Positions 18,304 through 28,789 of a stretch of DNA of 64,000 bases are shown piece by piece (position 1 is the stretch's first letter; each line of letters begins with the position of its first letter). The notes beneath the pieces were generated by a model, which did no database searches, had not been told where the DNA came from, and saw nothing but the letters and a program-made list of their open reading frames with translations. The stretch comes from an uncultured Rubripirellula sp. Its GTDB lineage: Bacteria > Planctomycetota > Planctomycetia > Pirellulales > Pirellulaceae. The stretch lies in NCBI GenBank assembly GCA_938075415.1, contig CALJHC010000004.1, positions 338,715 through 402,714 of the forward strand. Direction: 5' to 3'. The translations under genes and the position numbers were made by a program.

Positions 18304-21300
18304 ATGCATTGCCATTCTCCACTGCGAATCCGAAAGGGAAAGCAACAAAGTTTGCCCCACGCCCAAAAGCGACGATTATCTCGTCGAAGCGTGTTGAGGA
18401 CAGGCAATTGTCTGGTGCTCCTCTCCTTTCTTGCATGGATGACTGGATGCAATCAGACGAACAGTGTTCCACCAGAGAAGTCAGAAGAAACTTCCGGTAC
18501 GATCCCAACAGACATCGATACGCAGCCATCCAATCCACAGCCCTCACCGTCCAATCAGTCGTCGGCCTTGGACCGAGAAAAACAACTCGCTGAGGCGGAT
18601 CAGTGCATGGAGGCGGGAAATTACAACGAAGCGAACTCGCTTCTTACGTCCCTGCTCCTGATCAATCCCAATGATTCCGAAGTCCTTTTCCGTATCGCTA
18701 ATTCAACGGCTGCGGAGGGAGATCTCTTGAAAGCGGTGACTTTCCTGAACTCAATTTCGCCTGATGATCTTGAGGCAGGACTTCCAGCGTTGGGGCAAGC
18801 GGCAGACTGGTACGCTCAGCTCAAATTGTACGCGGAAGCCGAAAACCGATACCGAAGACTTTTGAAAATTGCTCCGCAAGCGTCAATCGCCCATCGACGT
18901 CTCGCCCTGCTTTTAAATCGGCAGGGACGACGCCACGAAGCCGCCGTTCACCTTCGAGAGCTCTGCAAGATTGGTGATATCCGACAAGATGAATTACATG
19001 CGTTAATCGTGCTCAGTGATGCGATGGGCGGTGAATCACCAACGCAAAATCAACCGGCCGGTGACCCCAGTTCGGTCAACGATCCAACCGACGATGTTGA
19101 TTACTCTCCGATTAATGACTGGGGTCGCTCAAGAATTCTCTTTACCCAGAGGAAGTATGCAGAGGCTGCTTCCTTACTGAACGCTGATGGCACCGGCGTT
19201 AAAAAAAACACAAGTGCCGAACCGACTGAGGTTGGCGAAATCATGCCCGCATCGATCGTTGCTTTTCAAGGACGCGTATTGGCCGAAGCGCAAAATGACA
19301 CGGAGTTCAAAAAATGGCTGATGCAGGTTGAGAATCGGCAGGATGTTCAAGAGTACGCTGAATACTGGGCCGCAATCGGCACCTACCTCGCCAGTCGGCA
19401 AAAACATGAGCAAGCGACTCACGCATTTCTCAATGCACTCGACCGCGACCCAACTGACTTCCGGTCAATCAACCGATTACATCAGATGCTCGAACAACTC
19501 GGCCGCACCGAGCAAGCAGAACGATGGGAGGCAAGATGGAAAGCGAATCGCGAAATCCTGCTCGCCAATAATGCAATCTCCGCCAGCAACAATCCCAATG
19601 TCGATGCGATGAACGAACTTGCTTCGCAGCTATCGGGAGTTGGACGTAAGTTAGAGGCAGTTTTGTGGAAGATGCTTGAATCCTATCACCGTGGTGCCGA
19701 CCAGGAGATCTTGAATCACTGGAATCAGCAACTTCGGCAACTCGTGGAAAGCAAGGATGGTTTTCCCTCAACCCTAGTCCGACTCTGCGACATGAACCAA
19801 GGCTCTTTTTCTGCACCACAACTTGATCAGATTCGCGAACCGGTCTCGGATTCAGCACAACCCCGGGACACAGGCTTTACCTTGTCAGAGATTCAACCCC
19901 AGATGATGAATGTGGCCAACTCGGTTGGCCTCATTCACAGATTCCAGCCCGCCTCGGCGCCCCTTGAGTCTGGATTTGCAATGTACCATCAAGCCGGTGG
20001 GGGAGTTGCAGTGCTTGATTATGATCTGGACGGTTCAGCTGACCTCTACTTTGCTCAAGGCGCAGCGGACTCGCCGGACTTCATGAGCAAGACGAGCAAC
20101 CCGCTTTTCCGGAACCTGGAGGCCCAATTTTCCGAGGTGACTCAACAGGCGGAGGCCTCGGAATACGCCTACACCATCGGATGTACTTCCGGTGACTGGA
20201 ATCAGGATGGCTTCCCCGATTTGGTCACGGCCAATATCGGAACCAACCGGATCCTGATCAACAACGGTGACGGCACGTACCGAGCCGAGTCACTTTCGAG
20301 CAGCAAGAACCTGCAGACGATGCCAGCATCCATTGCCATTGCAGACCTCAATCAAGATGGCTTACCGGATCTCTATGAAGCAAATTACATCGAGGACGCA
20401 AAGATTGACTTACGACCCGACCGAGACGCCAACGGAAATGTCATCGAAGCGGTTGGCCCTGCCGACTTTGCACCCGCCCGAGATCGAATCGGCATACGCG
20501 ATGCCGACGGTAAAATCGTCTTTGAAACGATAAGCGAAACGCCAAGTTCGATACATCGTGGGCTGGGTGTCGTCATTGCAGATTTTGATCAAAAGAAAGG
20601 GAATGATGTCTTCGTTGGAAATGACAAATCACCCAATCAGCTTTGGACCTTCAACTCCCAAAGTTTGACGTGGGCCGATGTCGCGATGCCGCTCGGAGTC
20701 GCCTACTCGTTTGATGGTGGAGGAACCGCGAGCATGGGGATTGCCGCCGGCGACTTTGACCACTCGGGATCCCTGGACCTACACATTGCGAATTTCCAAA
20801 ATGAAAGCGCATGCCTCTACCTCGCTCAGTCCGAATCCTTCCAAGATAGAGCCGCACAGTTTCGCCTTGGTGTTCCCAGTTATGAGGTGCTTGGATTTGG
20901 GTCGCAATCGATTGATTTCAACAACGATGGACTTCTTGATCTTGCGGTCACCAATGGCCACATCGACAACTATCAAAAAATGAGCGGTCCGTTCATGCAA
21001 CGATTTCAGCTATTTAGAAATACCGGCAATCGTTTTGAGGAATTGATCGTCAACGATGCATCTGAATACCTGGACGAAGGTCACCTTGGGCGTGCCATGG
21101 CAAGGCTCGATTTTAACAATGATGGTCGAGATGATCTCGTGATCACTCACCTCAATGAGCCATCCGCTTTGCTAAAAAATCAAACGTCGACACAAAATCA
21201 TTGGCTTCAGGTTCAACTCGTTGGCACAAAAAGCGAGAGGGACGCGATCGGTGCCATGATCACTGTCTTCAGCGACCAGCACCAGTCAACACAGTGGATC

Positions 21301-21489
21301 GTCGGCGGAGATGGCTACCTCTGCCGAAACCAAGCACTCGCCAGTTTCGGACTTGGCACAAGCAAACGCATCGAAAAGGTCGAAATCCAATGGCCAAGCG
21401 GGCAGAAACAAGTGATCAAGGGCCTTGAATTGAATCGCCGAATCATCGTGATCGAAAATATTGACCAATGGCACGCTTTCATTGAATAG
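18304..21489 (+). CDS. CRTAC1-like lipoprotein E with a Tat-type signal
   Basis: About 1061 residues from ATG 18304. The n-region is long and basic with a twin-arginine motif (LSRRSVLR) ahead of the hydrophobic core and lipobox AWMTGC, which suggests Tat export as a lipoprotein; the other paralogues look Sec-type. TPR region: NRQGRRHEAAVHLRELC (subgroup I), with a longer insert near 280 than in A or F. Seven blades: DYDLDGSADL, DWNQDGFPDL, DLNQDGLPDL, GNDVFVGND, DFDHSGSLDL, DFNNDGLLDL and DFNNDGRDDL. The loop after blade 3 lacks the Cys pair. ASPIC/UnbV: SERDAIGAMI, GGDGYLCRNQ, IQWPSG. The start is inferred from the signal; ribosome binding is weak. Confidence 0.86.
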   Translation: MHCHSPLRIRKGKQQSLPHAQKRRLSRRSVLRTGNCLVLLSFLAWMTGCNQTNSVPPEKSEETSGTIPTDIDTQPSNPQPSPSNQSSALDREKQLAEADQCMEAGNYNEANSLLTSLLLINPNDSEVLFRIANSTAAEGDLLKAVTFLNSISPDDLEAGLPALGQAADWYAQLKLYAEAENRYRRLLKIAPQASIAHRRLALLLNRQGRRHEAAVHLRELCKIGDIRQDELHALIVLSDAMGGESPTQNQPAGDPSSVNDPTDDVDYSPINDWGRSRILFTQRKYAEAASLLNADGTGVKKNTSAEPTEVGEIMPASIVAFQGRVLAEAQNDTEFKKWLMQVENRQDVQEYAEYWAAIGTYLASRQKHEQATHAFLNALDRDPTDFRSINRLHQMLEQLGRTEQAERWEARWKANREILLANNAISASNNPNVDAMNELASQLSGVGRKLEAVLWKMLESYHRGADQEILNHWNQQLRQLVESKDGFPSTLVRLCDMNQGSFSAPQLDQIREPVSDSAQPRDTGFTLSEIQPQMMNVANSVGLIHRFQPASAPLESGFAMYHQAGGGVAVLDYDLDGSADLYFAQGAADSPDFMSKTSNPLFRNLEAQFSEVTQQAEASEYAYTIGCTSGDWNQDGFPDLVTANIGTNRILINNGDGTYRAESLSSSKNLQTMPASIAIADLNQDGLPDLYEANYIEDAKIDLRPDRDANGNVIEAVGPADFAPARDRIGIRDADGKIVFETISETPSSIHRGLGVVIADFDQKKGNDVFVGNDKSPNQLWTFNSQSLTWADVAMPLGVAYSFDGGGTASMGIAAGDFDHSGSLDLHIANFQNESACLYLAQSESFQDRAAQFRLGVPSYEVLGFGSQSIDFNNDGLLDLAVTNGHIDNYQKMSGPFMQRFQLFRNTGNRFEELIVNDASEYLDEGHLGRAMARLDFNNDGRDDLVITHLNEPSALLKNQTSTQNHWLQVQLVGTKSERDAIGAMITVFSDQHQSTQWIVGGDGYLCRNQALASFGLGTSKRIEKVEIQWPSGQKQVIKGLELNRRIIVIENIDQWHAFIE

Positions 21490-21871
21490 GCAGACCTCGT
21501 CAAGAGCGCGGGAACAACTAGAATGGTGGCATCGACCCGAGGTGGCGAACCGTCAGAACCACTCCGGTTTATCCGTTGCAAGGTTTCTGTCCGTCTTGAT
21601 CACGTAGTTAAATTTCGTGTACTGGAAACCCGCATTTGGAAACCCGCATTTGGAAATCAGGACTGCTTTTGCAAATAGCAACTGATAAGTGAGTGCGTCC
21701 ATAATGTCTCGTCAGTTGAGGGGTCAGGATTCCCCGCAAATTCAATTGCTGCTCACGTTGCATCGGACCTGTGAGAACCATGCTTCGCCAGTGAAAAATC
21801 AAGAACGTTGGCAGAGAACAGACCCATTACCCTCTGCGTCAAACTCATCGAACGGCTAGAATTAACGGGTC
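21490..21871. other. Intergenic region between lipoproteins E and F
   Basis: About 380 bases with no supported gene. It contains a tandem duplication at 21624-21651. The size suggests that F has its own promoter rather than reading through from E. Confidence 0.4.
21624..21651. repeat. 14-bp direct tandem repeat, two copies
   Basis: Two exact adjacent copies of ggaaacccgcattt, followed by a partial third (ggaaat). It lies between lipoprotein genes E and F. Confidence 0.85.
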
Positions 21872-24800
21872 ATGAATCAAATCCGGTGGACTTCAAACGA
21901 ATCTCCCATGCATCATTTGAATAAGCTCAGCAATGTTTTCTATTGCTTCTTGCTTCTTGCCGGCCTTGGTTGTGATTCAGATCACACGAATGAAACCAGG
22001 ATCGATTCCGGTACTTTAGGTGAAGCAACGGCCCCCTCCGAGGCGTCGCCAGAAACCGACGCTGATCAAAGGATTTCGGATCCGGCTCCCGCTTTGGATG
22101 AATCAACCGCGGATGCTCCCTACCCACAGTCAGAACGCGACAACGCTCTCCAGCGATCGGAAGAATTGATCAGCCGTGGTGAATACGGTTCGGCCGAAAC
22201 CATTCTGAAATCGCTTCTCGTTACCAATCCCGATGATGTCGAATCAACGTTCCGTTTAGCCATGCTGGCTGCCCAACAGGGCAATCTTTTCATCGCAGTC
22301 AACTACTTAGAGGCAATTCCAAACGATCACCCGGAAGCGGGACTGCCCGCGTTAGGACAGGCTGCAGATTGGTACTTTCAACTCGAACGTTACCAAGAGG
22401 CGGAAGAACGCTACAAGGAAATCCTGAATCTGATCCCTGACGCTGCGGAGGCCCACCGAAAACTTGCCTACCTTTACAACCGACAAGGCAGGCGGCATGA
22501 AGCCGCTTTTCACGTCCGATCCCTTTGCTCACAGGGCAATGTCCTGCAAGATGAACTGCATTCGCTAATTCATCTCAGCGATGCCATGTATGACGAACGA
22601 TCCCGAGCACCCCAAAACCAGGATCGCCCCTATTGGCCGATCGATTCAGGCGCTGAAGCGAGGAAGGCGTTTTCCGAGCTCGATTATGCAACAGCGGTCA
22701 AGGTTCTTCAAAAAGCGGTTCAAGACGGCACCGCGTTGCCATCAATGGTTGCACTTTTTGGAAGGGCTGCCGCGGAGGCTCAAGATTCAAAAGCGATGCA
22801 AAGCTGGCTCCGCCGAAGCGACGACCTCTCAACGGAGTATGCCGATCATTGGGCCGCAATGGGGCTGGTGCTTTTGCAACAAAATCAAGTGCCTGAAGCC
22901 GGAAGATGTTTTTTGGAAGCGTTGATTCGTGATCCCACTGACTTTCGTTCCATGAGCCGACTTCGATCCATCGTCGAATCCTCTGGACTGACCGATCAGG
23001 CGCAGCAAATTGAAGAACGCTTTGGACTGCTGAAAGAAATCACAAAATCAAATAACGAAATTGTAGATTCACCAACACCGAACCCCAACGCAATGATTCA
23101 GATTTCACGGCAACTCGATGCCGTTGATCGAAAGTTGGAATCTGCCTTGTGGAAGCTACTTGCGGGATTTCACCAAGAACTGCCAGCCTCTTCATTGCAA
23201 CAATTACAATCTGAGTTGACAACAATCATTGATTCAGGTCGATCCTTTCCCGATCACACCACTGGCTTCCTGGGAGTCAAACGAGACGCTTTCCCTCTTC
23301 CTGATTTGAGTCCAAACAAATTGCAACAGTCGATCGCTGGCACCTTGCCCGTTCGCAAACCAACTGACGTTGTCACCCAGCCTCAATTCATCAATGTTGC
23401 TGAATCGACTGGCATCCAACACGCTTTTCAAGTCGCCACAAATGAGCAAAACCGTGGTTTCGCTGTCTACCAATCGGTGGGTGGAGCAGTTGCCGTTGTT
23501 GACTATGACCTTGACGGGCGGCAAGACCTCTACTTTGCGCAGGGCGCCGCGGATCCACCCGACTTTCGATCGTCTCAGGGAAATGAACTCTACCGAACCG
23601 TCGACAGTGGATTGATTAACGTGTCCGAAGTCAGTGATTGCAACGAGCAGCGTTACTCCCTGGGGGTCACAGCGGGTGATTGGAATCAGGACGGATTCGC
23701 AGATCTGGTGATTGCGAACATTGGCGAGAATTTACTGCTGCTTAACAACGGCGATGGCACGTTTAGAGCAGAAACGATTGATGACCGAGACGACAAGTCC
23801 TTGATGAGCACCTCTCTCGCTATCGCCGATCTCAACGGCGATCATTTGCCAGACCTTTTCGAGGTCAATTACCTGCACGATGAGAATCTGCCAAGACGTC
23901 CCCGTCGCAATTTGCAGGGTGATGTCATAGAAACCATGATGCCCAAAGACTTCCAATCTGCCATGGACAGAATCATCATTCAAGGTGCTGATGGATCGAT
24001 GACCTCACAACCGGTCAGCGATTCTCTCAAGGATGCCCGATCAGGACTGGGTGTCGTCATTGGCGATTTTGACCACCAGCCAGGAAACGAAATCTTTGTG
24101 GGCAACGATGTTGACGCAAATCAATTCTGGAAACAATCCGCAACCTCCCAAGACTGGAACGACACAGCAATGCTGCGCGGCTGTGCCTACGGGTTCAGTG
24201 GTGCAAAGACAGCTTCAATGGGTATTGCCGCGGGTGATTTGGATCGCAATGGCTGGATGGACCTCCACATTACAAACTTCCAAGGCGAAAGCGTCAGCCA
24301 CTACCTCAATCAAGACGGTTTTTTTCGAGACCTGAATATCCAGTATCAACTGGCCGAACCCAGCCAAGATGTGTTAGGTTTCGGAGCTCAAGCATTTGAT
24401 TTTGATAATGACGGCGACCTTGATCTGATGGTGGCCAACGGCCACATCGAGAATTCGGTCGCGACGCCAGATCCGTTTGCGCAACCTGCGCAACTATTCC
24501 GCAACCGTGGTGATCAATTCGAACTGACCAAGGTCCTCGACACGTCGAATTATTGGTCGACATCACACGTCGGTCGAGGAGTCGCCAAGCTGGATTGGAA
24601 CGAAGATGGGAACCTGGATCTAGTCGTCACCCACCTCAATGAAAAATCTGCGTTACTTGTCAACCAAACCTCTAACGCAAACCACTGGCTACGAATCAAA
24701 ATCATTGGCACCAAGAGCGAACGTGATGGCATCGGTAGCAGAATCGACCTACATCTCGGTGATCAAATATTCACCGAGTGGGTGACGGCCGGGGATGGTT

Positions 24801-24970
24801 TCTTCAGCCATAATGAATCAGTCCTGCACTTCGGACTTGGTACATTGACCCGGTTCGACAAGATTATCGTTCGTTGGCCGAGCGGGAAAATACAATCGGT
24901 AGCCGGCAGTGATGAAGTCAATCGCACCGTCACCATCATCGAAAACCAGACAGAAGCATTTGATCAATAA
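21872..24970 (+). CDS. CRTAC1-like lipoprotein F
   Basis: 1032 residues from ATG 21872; ATG 21908 would give a more typical 22-residue signal before the lipobox (LAGLGC), so the start is uncertain. Asp follows the lipobox Cys. The TPR region contains NRQGRRHEAAFHVRSLC (subgroup I). Seven blades: DYDLDGRQDL, DWNQDGFADL, DLNGDHLPDL, GNEIFVGND, DLDRNGWMDL, DFDNDGDLDL and DWNEDGNLDL. The ASPIC/UnbV motif is slightly altered (SERDGIGSRI where the others read ERDAIGA), with AGDGFFSHNE and VRWPSG. The Cys pair after blade 3 is absent. Gene G follows about 150 bases downstream in the same direction and could be co-transcribed. Confidence 0.88.
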   Translation: MNQIRWTSNESPMHHLNKLSNVFYCFLLLAGLGCDSDHTNETRIDSGTLGEATAPSEASPETDADQRISDPAPALDESTADAPYPQSERDNALQRSEELISRGEYGSAETILKSLLVTNPDDVESTFRLAMLAAQQGNLFIAVNYLEAIPNDHPEAGLPALGQAADWYFQLERYQEAEERYKEILNLIPDAAEAHRKLAYLYNRQGRRHEAAFHVRSLCSQGNVLQDELHSLIHLSDAMYDERSRAPQNQDRPYWPIDSGAEARKAFSELDYATAVKVLQKAVQDGTALPSMVALFGRAAAEAQDSKAMQSWLRRSDDLSTEYADHWAAMGLVLLQQNQVPEAGRCFLEALIRDPTDFRSMSRLRSIVESSGLTDQAQQIEERFGLLKEITKSNNEIVDSPTPNPNAMIQISRQLDAVDRKLESALWKLLAGFHQELPASSLQQLQSELTTIIDSGRSFPDHTTGFLGVKRDAFPLPDLSPNKLQQSIAGTLPVRKPTDVVTQPQFINVAESTGIQHAFQVATNEQNRGFAVYQSVGGAVAVVDYDLDGRQDLYFAQGAADPPDFRSSQGNELYRTVDSGLINVSEVSDCNEQRYSLGVTAGDWNQDGFADLVIANIGENLLLLNNGDGTFRAETIDDRDDKSLMSTSLAIADLNGDHLPDLFEVNYLHDENLPRRPRRNLQGDVIETMMPKDFQSAMDRIIIQGADGSMTSQPVSDSLKDARSGLGVVIGDFDHQPGNEIFVGNDVDANQFWKQSATSQDWNDTAMLRGCAYGFSGAKTASMGIAAGDLDRNGWMDLHITNFQGESVSHYLNQDGFFRDLNIQYQLAEPSQDVLGFGAQAFDFDNDGDLDLMVANGHIENSVATPDPFAQPAQLFRNRGDQFELTKVLDTSNYWSTSHVGRGVAKLDWNEDGNLDLVVTHLNEKSALLVNQTSNANHWLRIKIIGTKSERDGIGSRIDLHLGDQIFTEWVTAGDGFFSHNESVLHFGLGTLTRFDKIIVRWPSGKIQSVAGSDEVNRTVTIIENQTEAFDQ

Positions 24971-25124
24971 CAACTCTTCCCCAAAGTCCATCATCTCAGC
25001 AAACGCCTTCCAATGCGTTCAGCAGTGCGTTCCCCAATGCAATTCCCAAGACATTTGCGGACAAGACGAACTTCCAACTCATCATCATGACCTCAGGGTC
25101 AGCAGTTGCCGCTTACCCTTTTCG

Positions 25125-28100
25125 GTGAACAACCAAAGGTCCGTCTATCATCCGGGACGACTTTTCCTGTGCGTGATCGCTGCCATGCTGACCGTTGGCT
25201 GCGATCGATCTGAAAACAACTCGCAAAATCCCGTTGAGAAAGATTTCTCGTCAAGCAACCCTAGCGAGGAAGCGGGCCTTGAGGAGGAAGCGGGCCTTGA
25301 GACCGCTTCCGTTGATTATCTTGCCGTGGCACGCCAGAAGATTGCATCGCGATTATGGGATGCGGCAGCCGAAGCAGCAGCAAAGGCACTGTTGCAGAAT
25401 CCCGACAACGACGAAGCCGCGCTGTTGGCTGCAAAAGCTGAAGTGGGTCGTGGCAACTCTGAAGTTGCGATTGAACTCACTGGTGACATTGACCCAAATT
25501 TCCGGTTGTTTGACGAGGTCATCAATCTACGTGTGGAATCTCTCTACAAGTTAAAGCGTCTATCCGAGACTGCTGAACTGCTTACGGCACAAACAAAACG
25601 CTCCCCGACAAACTGGTTATGGAGACATCGCGCATGGCAAATCCTGAATCGAATCGGTCGTCGAGAGGAAGCATCTCTTCAAGCTGAAATGCTGTGCCGT
25701 GCAGGCCAAGCAACCGAAGGTGAGTTGAATTCCTTGATGCGGCGTTCGGAAGCCTACCCCAGCAAATTGGACTCAGATGAAAGCCCATCAAAATGGTTTG
25801 AACCAGGCCTCGGCATCGCGCGTTGGCACTTCACGCAAAGCAAATTTCGCGAGGCCCTTCAGGAACTGGAGAAACAGCAGCAACAAAACACACCCTCGGC
25901 GGCTCGAGACGCGCTTTTCGGGCGTCTGTTAGCGGAGACGCAACAACTCGAAGCATTTCCAATATGGCACGCTCAAATCCAATCCGAATCCATCGATTCA
26001 CTCGGCGACTATTGGGCCGGACTTGGGATCTATTTCTTCGATCTACAGTCCTATGAGACCTCGGCAAGATGTCTGCTCGAAGCCATCAGGCGAAATCCCA
26101 CCGACCGCCGAACGATGCAACGCCTCGCAAAGGTATTTGACGCTTTGGGGCAATCCGAACAAGCAGAACAGTATCGACGCCGAGGAGTTGCGATGGCACA
26201 AACCGAGGCAACCTCCGAAGCCCTCTTGTCACTACCCACCGCCAACTATCAGGGTCGATTAGAGATTCACAAGCAGCTCATGCGTCAAACGATTGAGCTT
26301 GAGCGGCCCTTTGAATCACTCGCGTGGGCTTCTCTTGTCTTTCCCACTTCTGCAACCCAACAACGACTAGCTGTTGATCAACAACGCTCTGACTTACTTC
26401 AGTCCAATGATGCGAAATCCATGTCACGTGTTGCCGCATTAATTGGCATCGCCCCAAAAGATTTCAATCTAGGCAAACCGTTTGATGAGCTGAAACGGAT
26501 GACCTCAGCGGAACCAAGAATTGAAGACAAAGCCGAGGTCCAGCCGCTTGCTTCCCCCAAACTTGTGAATGTGGCTAAGCAAGTGGGATTGAATTTCCAA
26601 TGGTTCCAAGACCTTGAAATCAACCTGGCGACAATCCCCATTCATGAATCAATTGGTGGAGGAATTGCCGTGCTTGATTACGATCTTGATGGCTGGCCAG
26701 ACCTCTACTTCTCCCAAGGCTCAGGAGAGCCGCCAACAACGATGGCCACCAGGTCCAACTCGCTCGTTCGTAATACCACCAGTGGCTTTGAAGAGGTGAC
26801 CGGGCACGCCAATGCAATGGATTTCCAATATGGTTCGGGCCTAGCTGCGGGCGACATCAATCAAGACGGATGGATCGATTTATACGTTGGCAGCTTGGGG
26901 CATAACCGATTGCTGATCAACAATGGAGACGGAACCTATCGTGATGCCTCCGCATCACTGGATTCCAAAAGTGATCAATTCAGCACCTCACTTGGAATTG
27001 CCGATCTTGATGGCGATGGGTTACCCGACCTGTTCGAATCGGTCTACATCGAGATGGAAGGCGCCTTTGCACTACCGGAAACCGGTCCCGATGGACGTCA
27101 AGTGCAGCCGTCGCCTCTGGAATTCTTTGCTCAATCCGATCGCTGGTTCAGTAACTCGGGCGATGGAAACTTTCGCCAGCGTTCCATCCCCCGAGAAAAT
27201 GCAAAGCCCGCAACATCCCTCGGACTCGTGATTACGAACTTTGATCAACAGCCTGGAAATGAAGTTTTCGTTGGAAATGATGTCCGCCCCAATCACCTCC
27301 TTAAGCACCGTCAGGCTGATCAGCCTGAAAAGAATGGGAAACGTCCCGATGGCATCATGATGAACTCAGCCGATGCCCTGGGGCTGGCAAATGGATTCAG
27401 TGGATCCGCAAATGGATGCATGGGCATTGCGGCAGGTGATTTTAACCGCGATGGACGCATGGATTTACACATCACCAATTTCAACGCTGAATCAGCGAAC
27501 CTCTACCTCCAGTTGAAATCCGGTGGCTTCACTGACTTCGCCATCCGATACCAACTGGACTCGTGGAGCAAGCCCTATGTCGGCTTCGGAACCAAAGCGA
27601 TTGATGTCGACTGTGATGGATGGCTAGATCTTGCAGTGACTAACGGACACATCTTTGACATGAGTGCTTATGGCGAGGGATTTCAGATGCCGCCTCAGTT
27701 ATTCATGAATCTGGGCACTCGATTTCAACCTGCAAGCGTCGATGATGAATCAGGTTACTGGAAAGGTGCATACCTCGGACGGTCCATGGCGTCACTCGAT
27801 TACGATCGAGATGGAAAAACGGATCTCGTGATCAATCACCTTGATCAACCCGCCGCTCTCCTGCAGAACCAAACTGCTACTCCCGGAAAAACATTTGAAC
27901 TGGAACTGATCGGCACCGAGTCAGAAAGAGACGCCATTGGGGCTCAAGTCATCATTGAATGTGAACAAAAATCCTCAAGCTCATGGGTCACCGCCGGTGA
28001 CGGATACCTCTGCAGCGATGAACCATTACTGGTCTTTGGTATCGGAAAAGCAAGTGAAATTGAATCGGTAACGATTCAGTGGCCATCGGGAAAAGAACAG

Positions 28101-28178
28101 TCCTTTCAAGGCCTCTCGCCGGGTCGATACGTGGCCATTGAAGATCAAGCCAACCTATTCCACCGAGATCGACCCTGA
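25125..28178 (+). CDS. CRTAC1-like lipoprotein G
   Basis: About 1017 residues if translation begins at the GTG at 25125, which gives a 25-residue signal ending in lipobox MLTVGC. The only upstream in-frame ATG (24909) lies inside gene F and would put the lipobox near residue 100, so I prefer GTG. Asp follows the Cys. A short duplication encodes EEAGLEEEAGLE in the mature N-terminus. TPR region: NRIGRREEASLQAEMLC. Seven blades: DYDLDGWPDL, DINQDGWIDL, DLDGDGLPDL, GNEVFVGND, DFNRDGRMDL, DVDCDGWLDL and DYDRDGKTDL. ASPIC/UnbV: SERDAIGAQV, AGDGYLCSDEP, IQWPSG. No Cys pair after blade 3. Small lipoprotein 2 follows after about 415 bases. Confidence 0.86.
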   Translation: MNNQRSVYHPGRLFLCVIAAMLTVGCDRSENNSQNPVEKDFSSSNPSEEAGLEEEAGLETASVDYLAVARQKIASRLWDAAAEAAAKALLQNPDNDEAALLAAKAEVGRGNSEVAIELTGDIDPNFRLFDEVINLRVESLYKLKRLSETAELLTAQTKRSPTNWLWRHRAWQILNRIGRREEASLQAEMLCRAGQATEGELNSLMRRSEAYPSKLDSDESPSKWFEPGLGIARWHFTQSKFREALQELEKQQQQNTPSAARDALFGRLLAETQQLEAFPIWHAQIQSESIDSLGDYWAGLGIYFFDLQSYETSARCLLEAIRRNPTDRRTMQRLAKVFDALGQSEQAEQYRRRGVAMAQTEATSEALLSLPTANYQGRLEIHKQLMRQTIELERPFESLAWASLVFPTSATQQRLAVDQQRSDLLQSNDAKSMSRVAALIGIAPKDFNLGKPFDELKRMTSAEPRIEDKAEVQPLASPKLVNVAKQVGLNFQWFQDLEINLATIPIHESIGGGIAVLDYDLDGWPDLYFSQGSGEPPTTMATRSNSLVRNTTSGFEEVTGHANAMDFQYGSGLAAGDINQDGWIDLYVGSLGHNRLLINNGDGTYRDASASLDSKSDQFSTSLGIADLDGDGLPDLFESVYIEMEGAFALPETGPDGRQVQPSPLEFFAQSDRWFSNSGDGNFRQRSIPRENAKPATSLGLVITNFDQQPGNEVFVGNDVRPNHLLKHRQADQPEKNGKRPDGIMMNSADALGLANGFSGSANGCMGIAAGDFNRDGRMDLHITNFNAESANLYLQLKSGGFTDFAIRYQLDSWSKPYVGFGTKAIDVDCDGWLDLAVTNGHIFDMSAYGEGFQMPPQLFMNLGTRFQPASVDDESGYWKGAYLGRSMASLDYDRDGKTDLVINHLDQPAALLQNQTATPGKTFELELIGTESERDAIGAQVIIECEQKSSSSWVTAGDGYLCSDEPLLVFGIGKASEIESVTIQWPSGKEQSFQGLSPGRYVAIEDQANLFHRDRP

Positions 28179-28594
28179 AAAAATCAGGCAATCCGACATT
28201 CCCCCCCTTTTCCTGCACCAACCCATTGGGCATCTGAATCGCGATGAGGGTGGTTCAAACACTTAAAATCCGTTGTCCAATCCCGAGTACCCATTGGCCG
28301 AGGTTCGTTAAATCGAGTCGGGCAAAACTGGCCCGCAAATCTAGGTTTTTTTTACACTCGCTGCCTCGCAACCAGTCCATGGCCCCCAATGGGGCTGTGA
28401 TCCGCTGGCATCTTGATTTCTTCATCGCCACCGATGATCCACTTTCCAATCTTCTAGCCTGGGATGTGATTCAACAATAATGTGACCCGCAAGCATCGAT
28501 TCTGTTACACTTTTAACTACTGTTGCATCGCTCACCTTGATCGTGAGATGCGTTTGACGGCTGAAATTCCTCCTTCCCTAAGTGGATTAATTAA
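28179..28594. other. Intergenic region upstream of small lipoprotein 2
   Basis: About 415 bases with no supported gene. An imperfect hairpin (gcatcgctcac...gtgagatgc, about 28526-28552) lies some 40 bases upstream of the small lipoprotein start. Small lipoprotein 1 also has a hairpin in its leader. Confidence 0.4.
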
Positions 28595-28789
28595 ATGAAA
28601 AAGTTCTTCTGCATCCTCGCATTGTTCACACTTCCCTGCACCACGATGATTGGATGCGGTCGTCCGTCAGGCACGACCATCGTGGAAGGCGATCTGGATC
28701 CAAACGAAGCATCCATCTCAGAAAACCAAATGAGTGAGTACGAAGCTGCCATGAAATCGGGCGAAGGATCATCCAATCCCGGCAACTAA
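28595..28789 (+). CDS. Small acidic lipoprotein 2
   Basis: A 64-residue protein beginning MKKFFCILALF, with lipobox MIGC and then CGRPSG. The mature part is short and acidic (TTIVEGDLDPNEA, then MSEYEAAM). It aligns by eye with small lipoprotein 3 (CGGGS, STVIEADMSEADV, YEAEM) and more loosely with small lipoprotein 1. Family and function are unrecognised. It lies between lipoprotein G and pseudopilin 2 on the same strand. A good terminator about 210 bases past its stop probably ends its transcript. Confidence 0.8.
   Translation: MKKFFCILALFTLPCTTMIGCGRPSGTTIVEGDLDPNEASISENQMSEYEAAMKSGEGSSNPGN

Noticed and set aside
24909..25124. N-terminal extension of lipoprotein G overlapping gene F
   Set aside because: It would place the lipobox near residue 100. 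The GTG at 25125 gives a normal signal length, although it lacks a good ribosome site.
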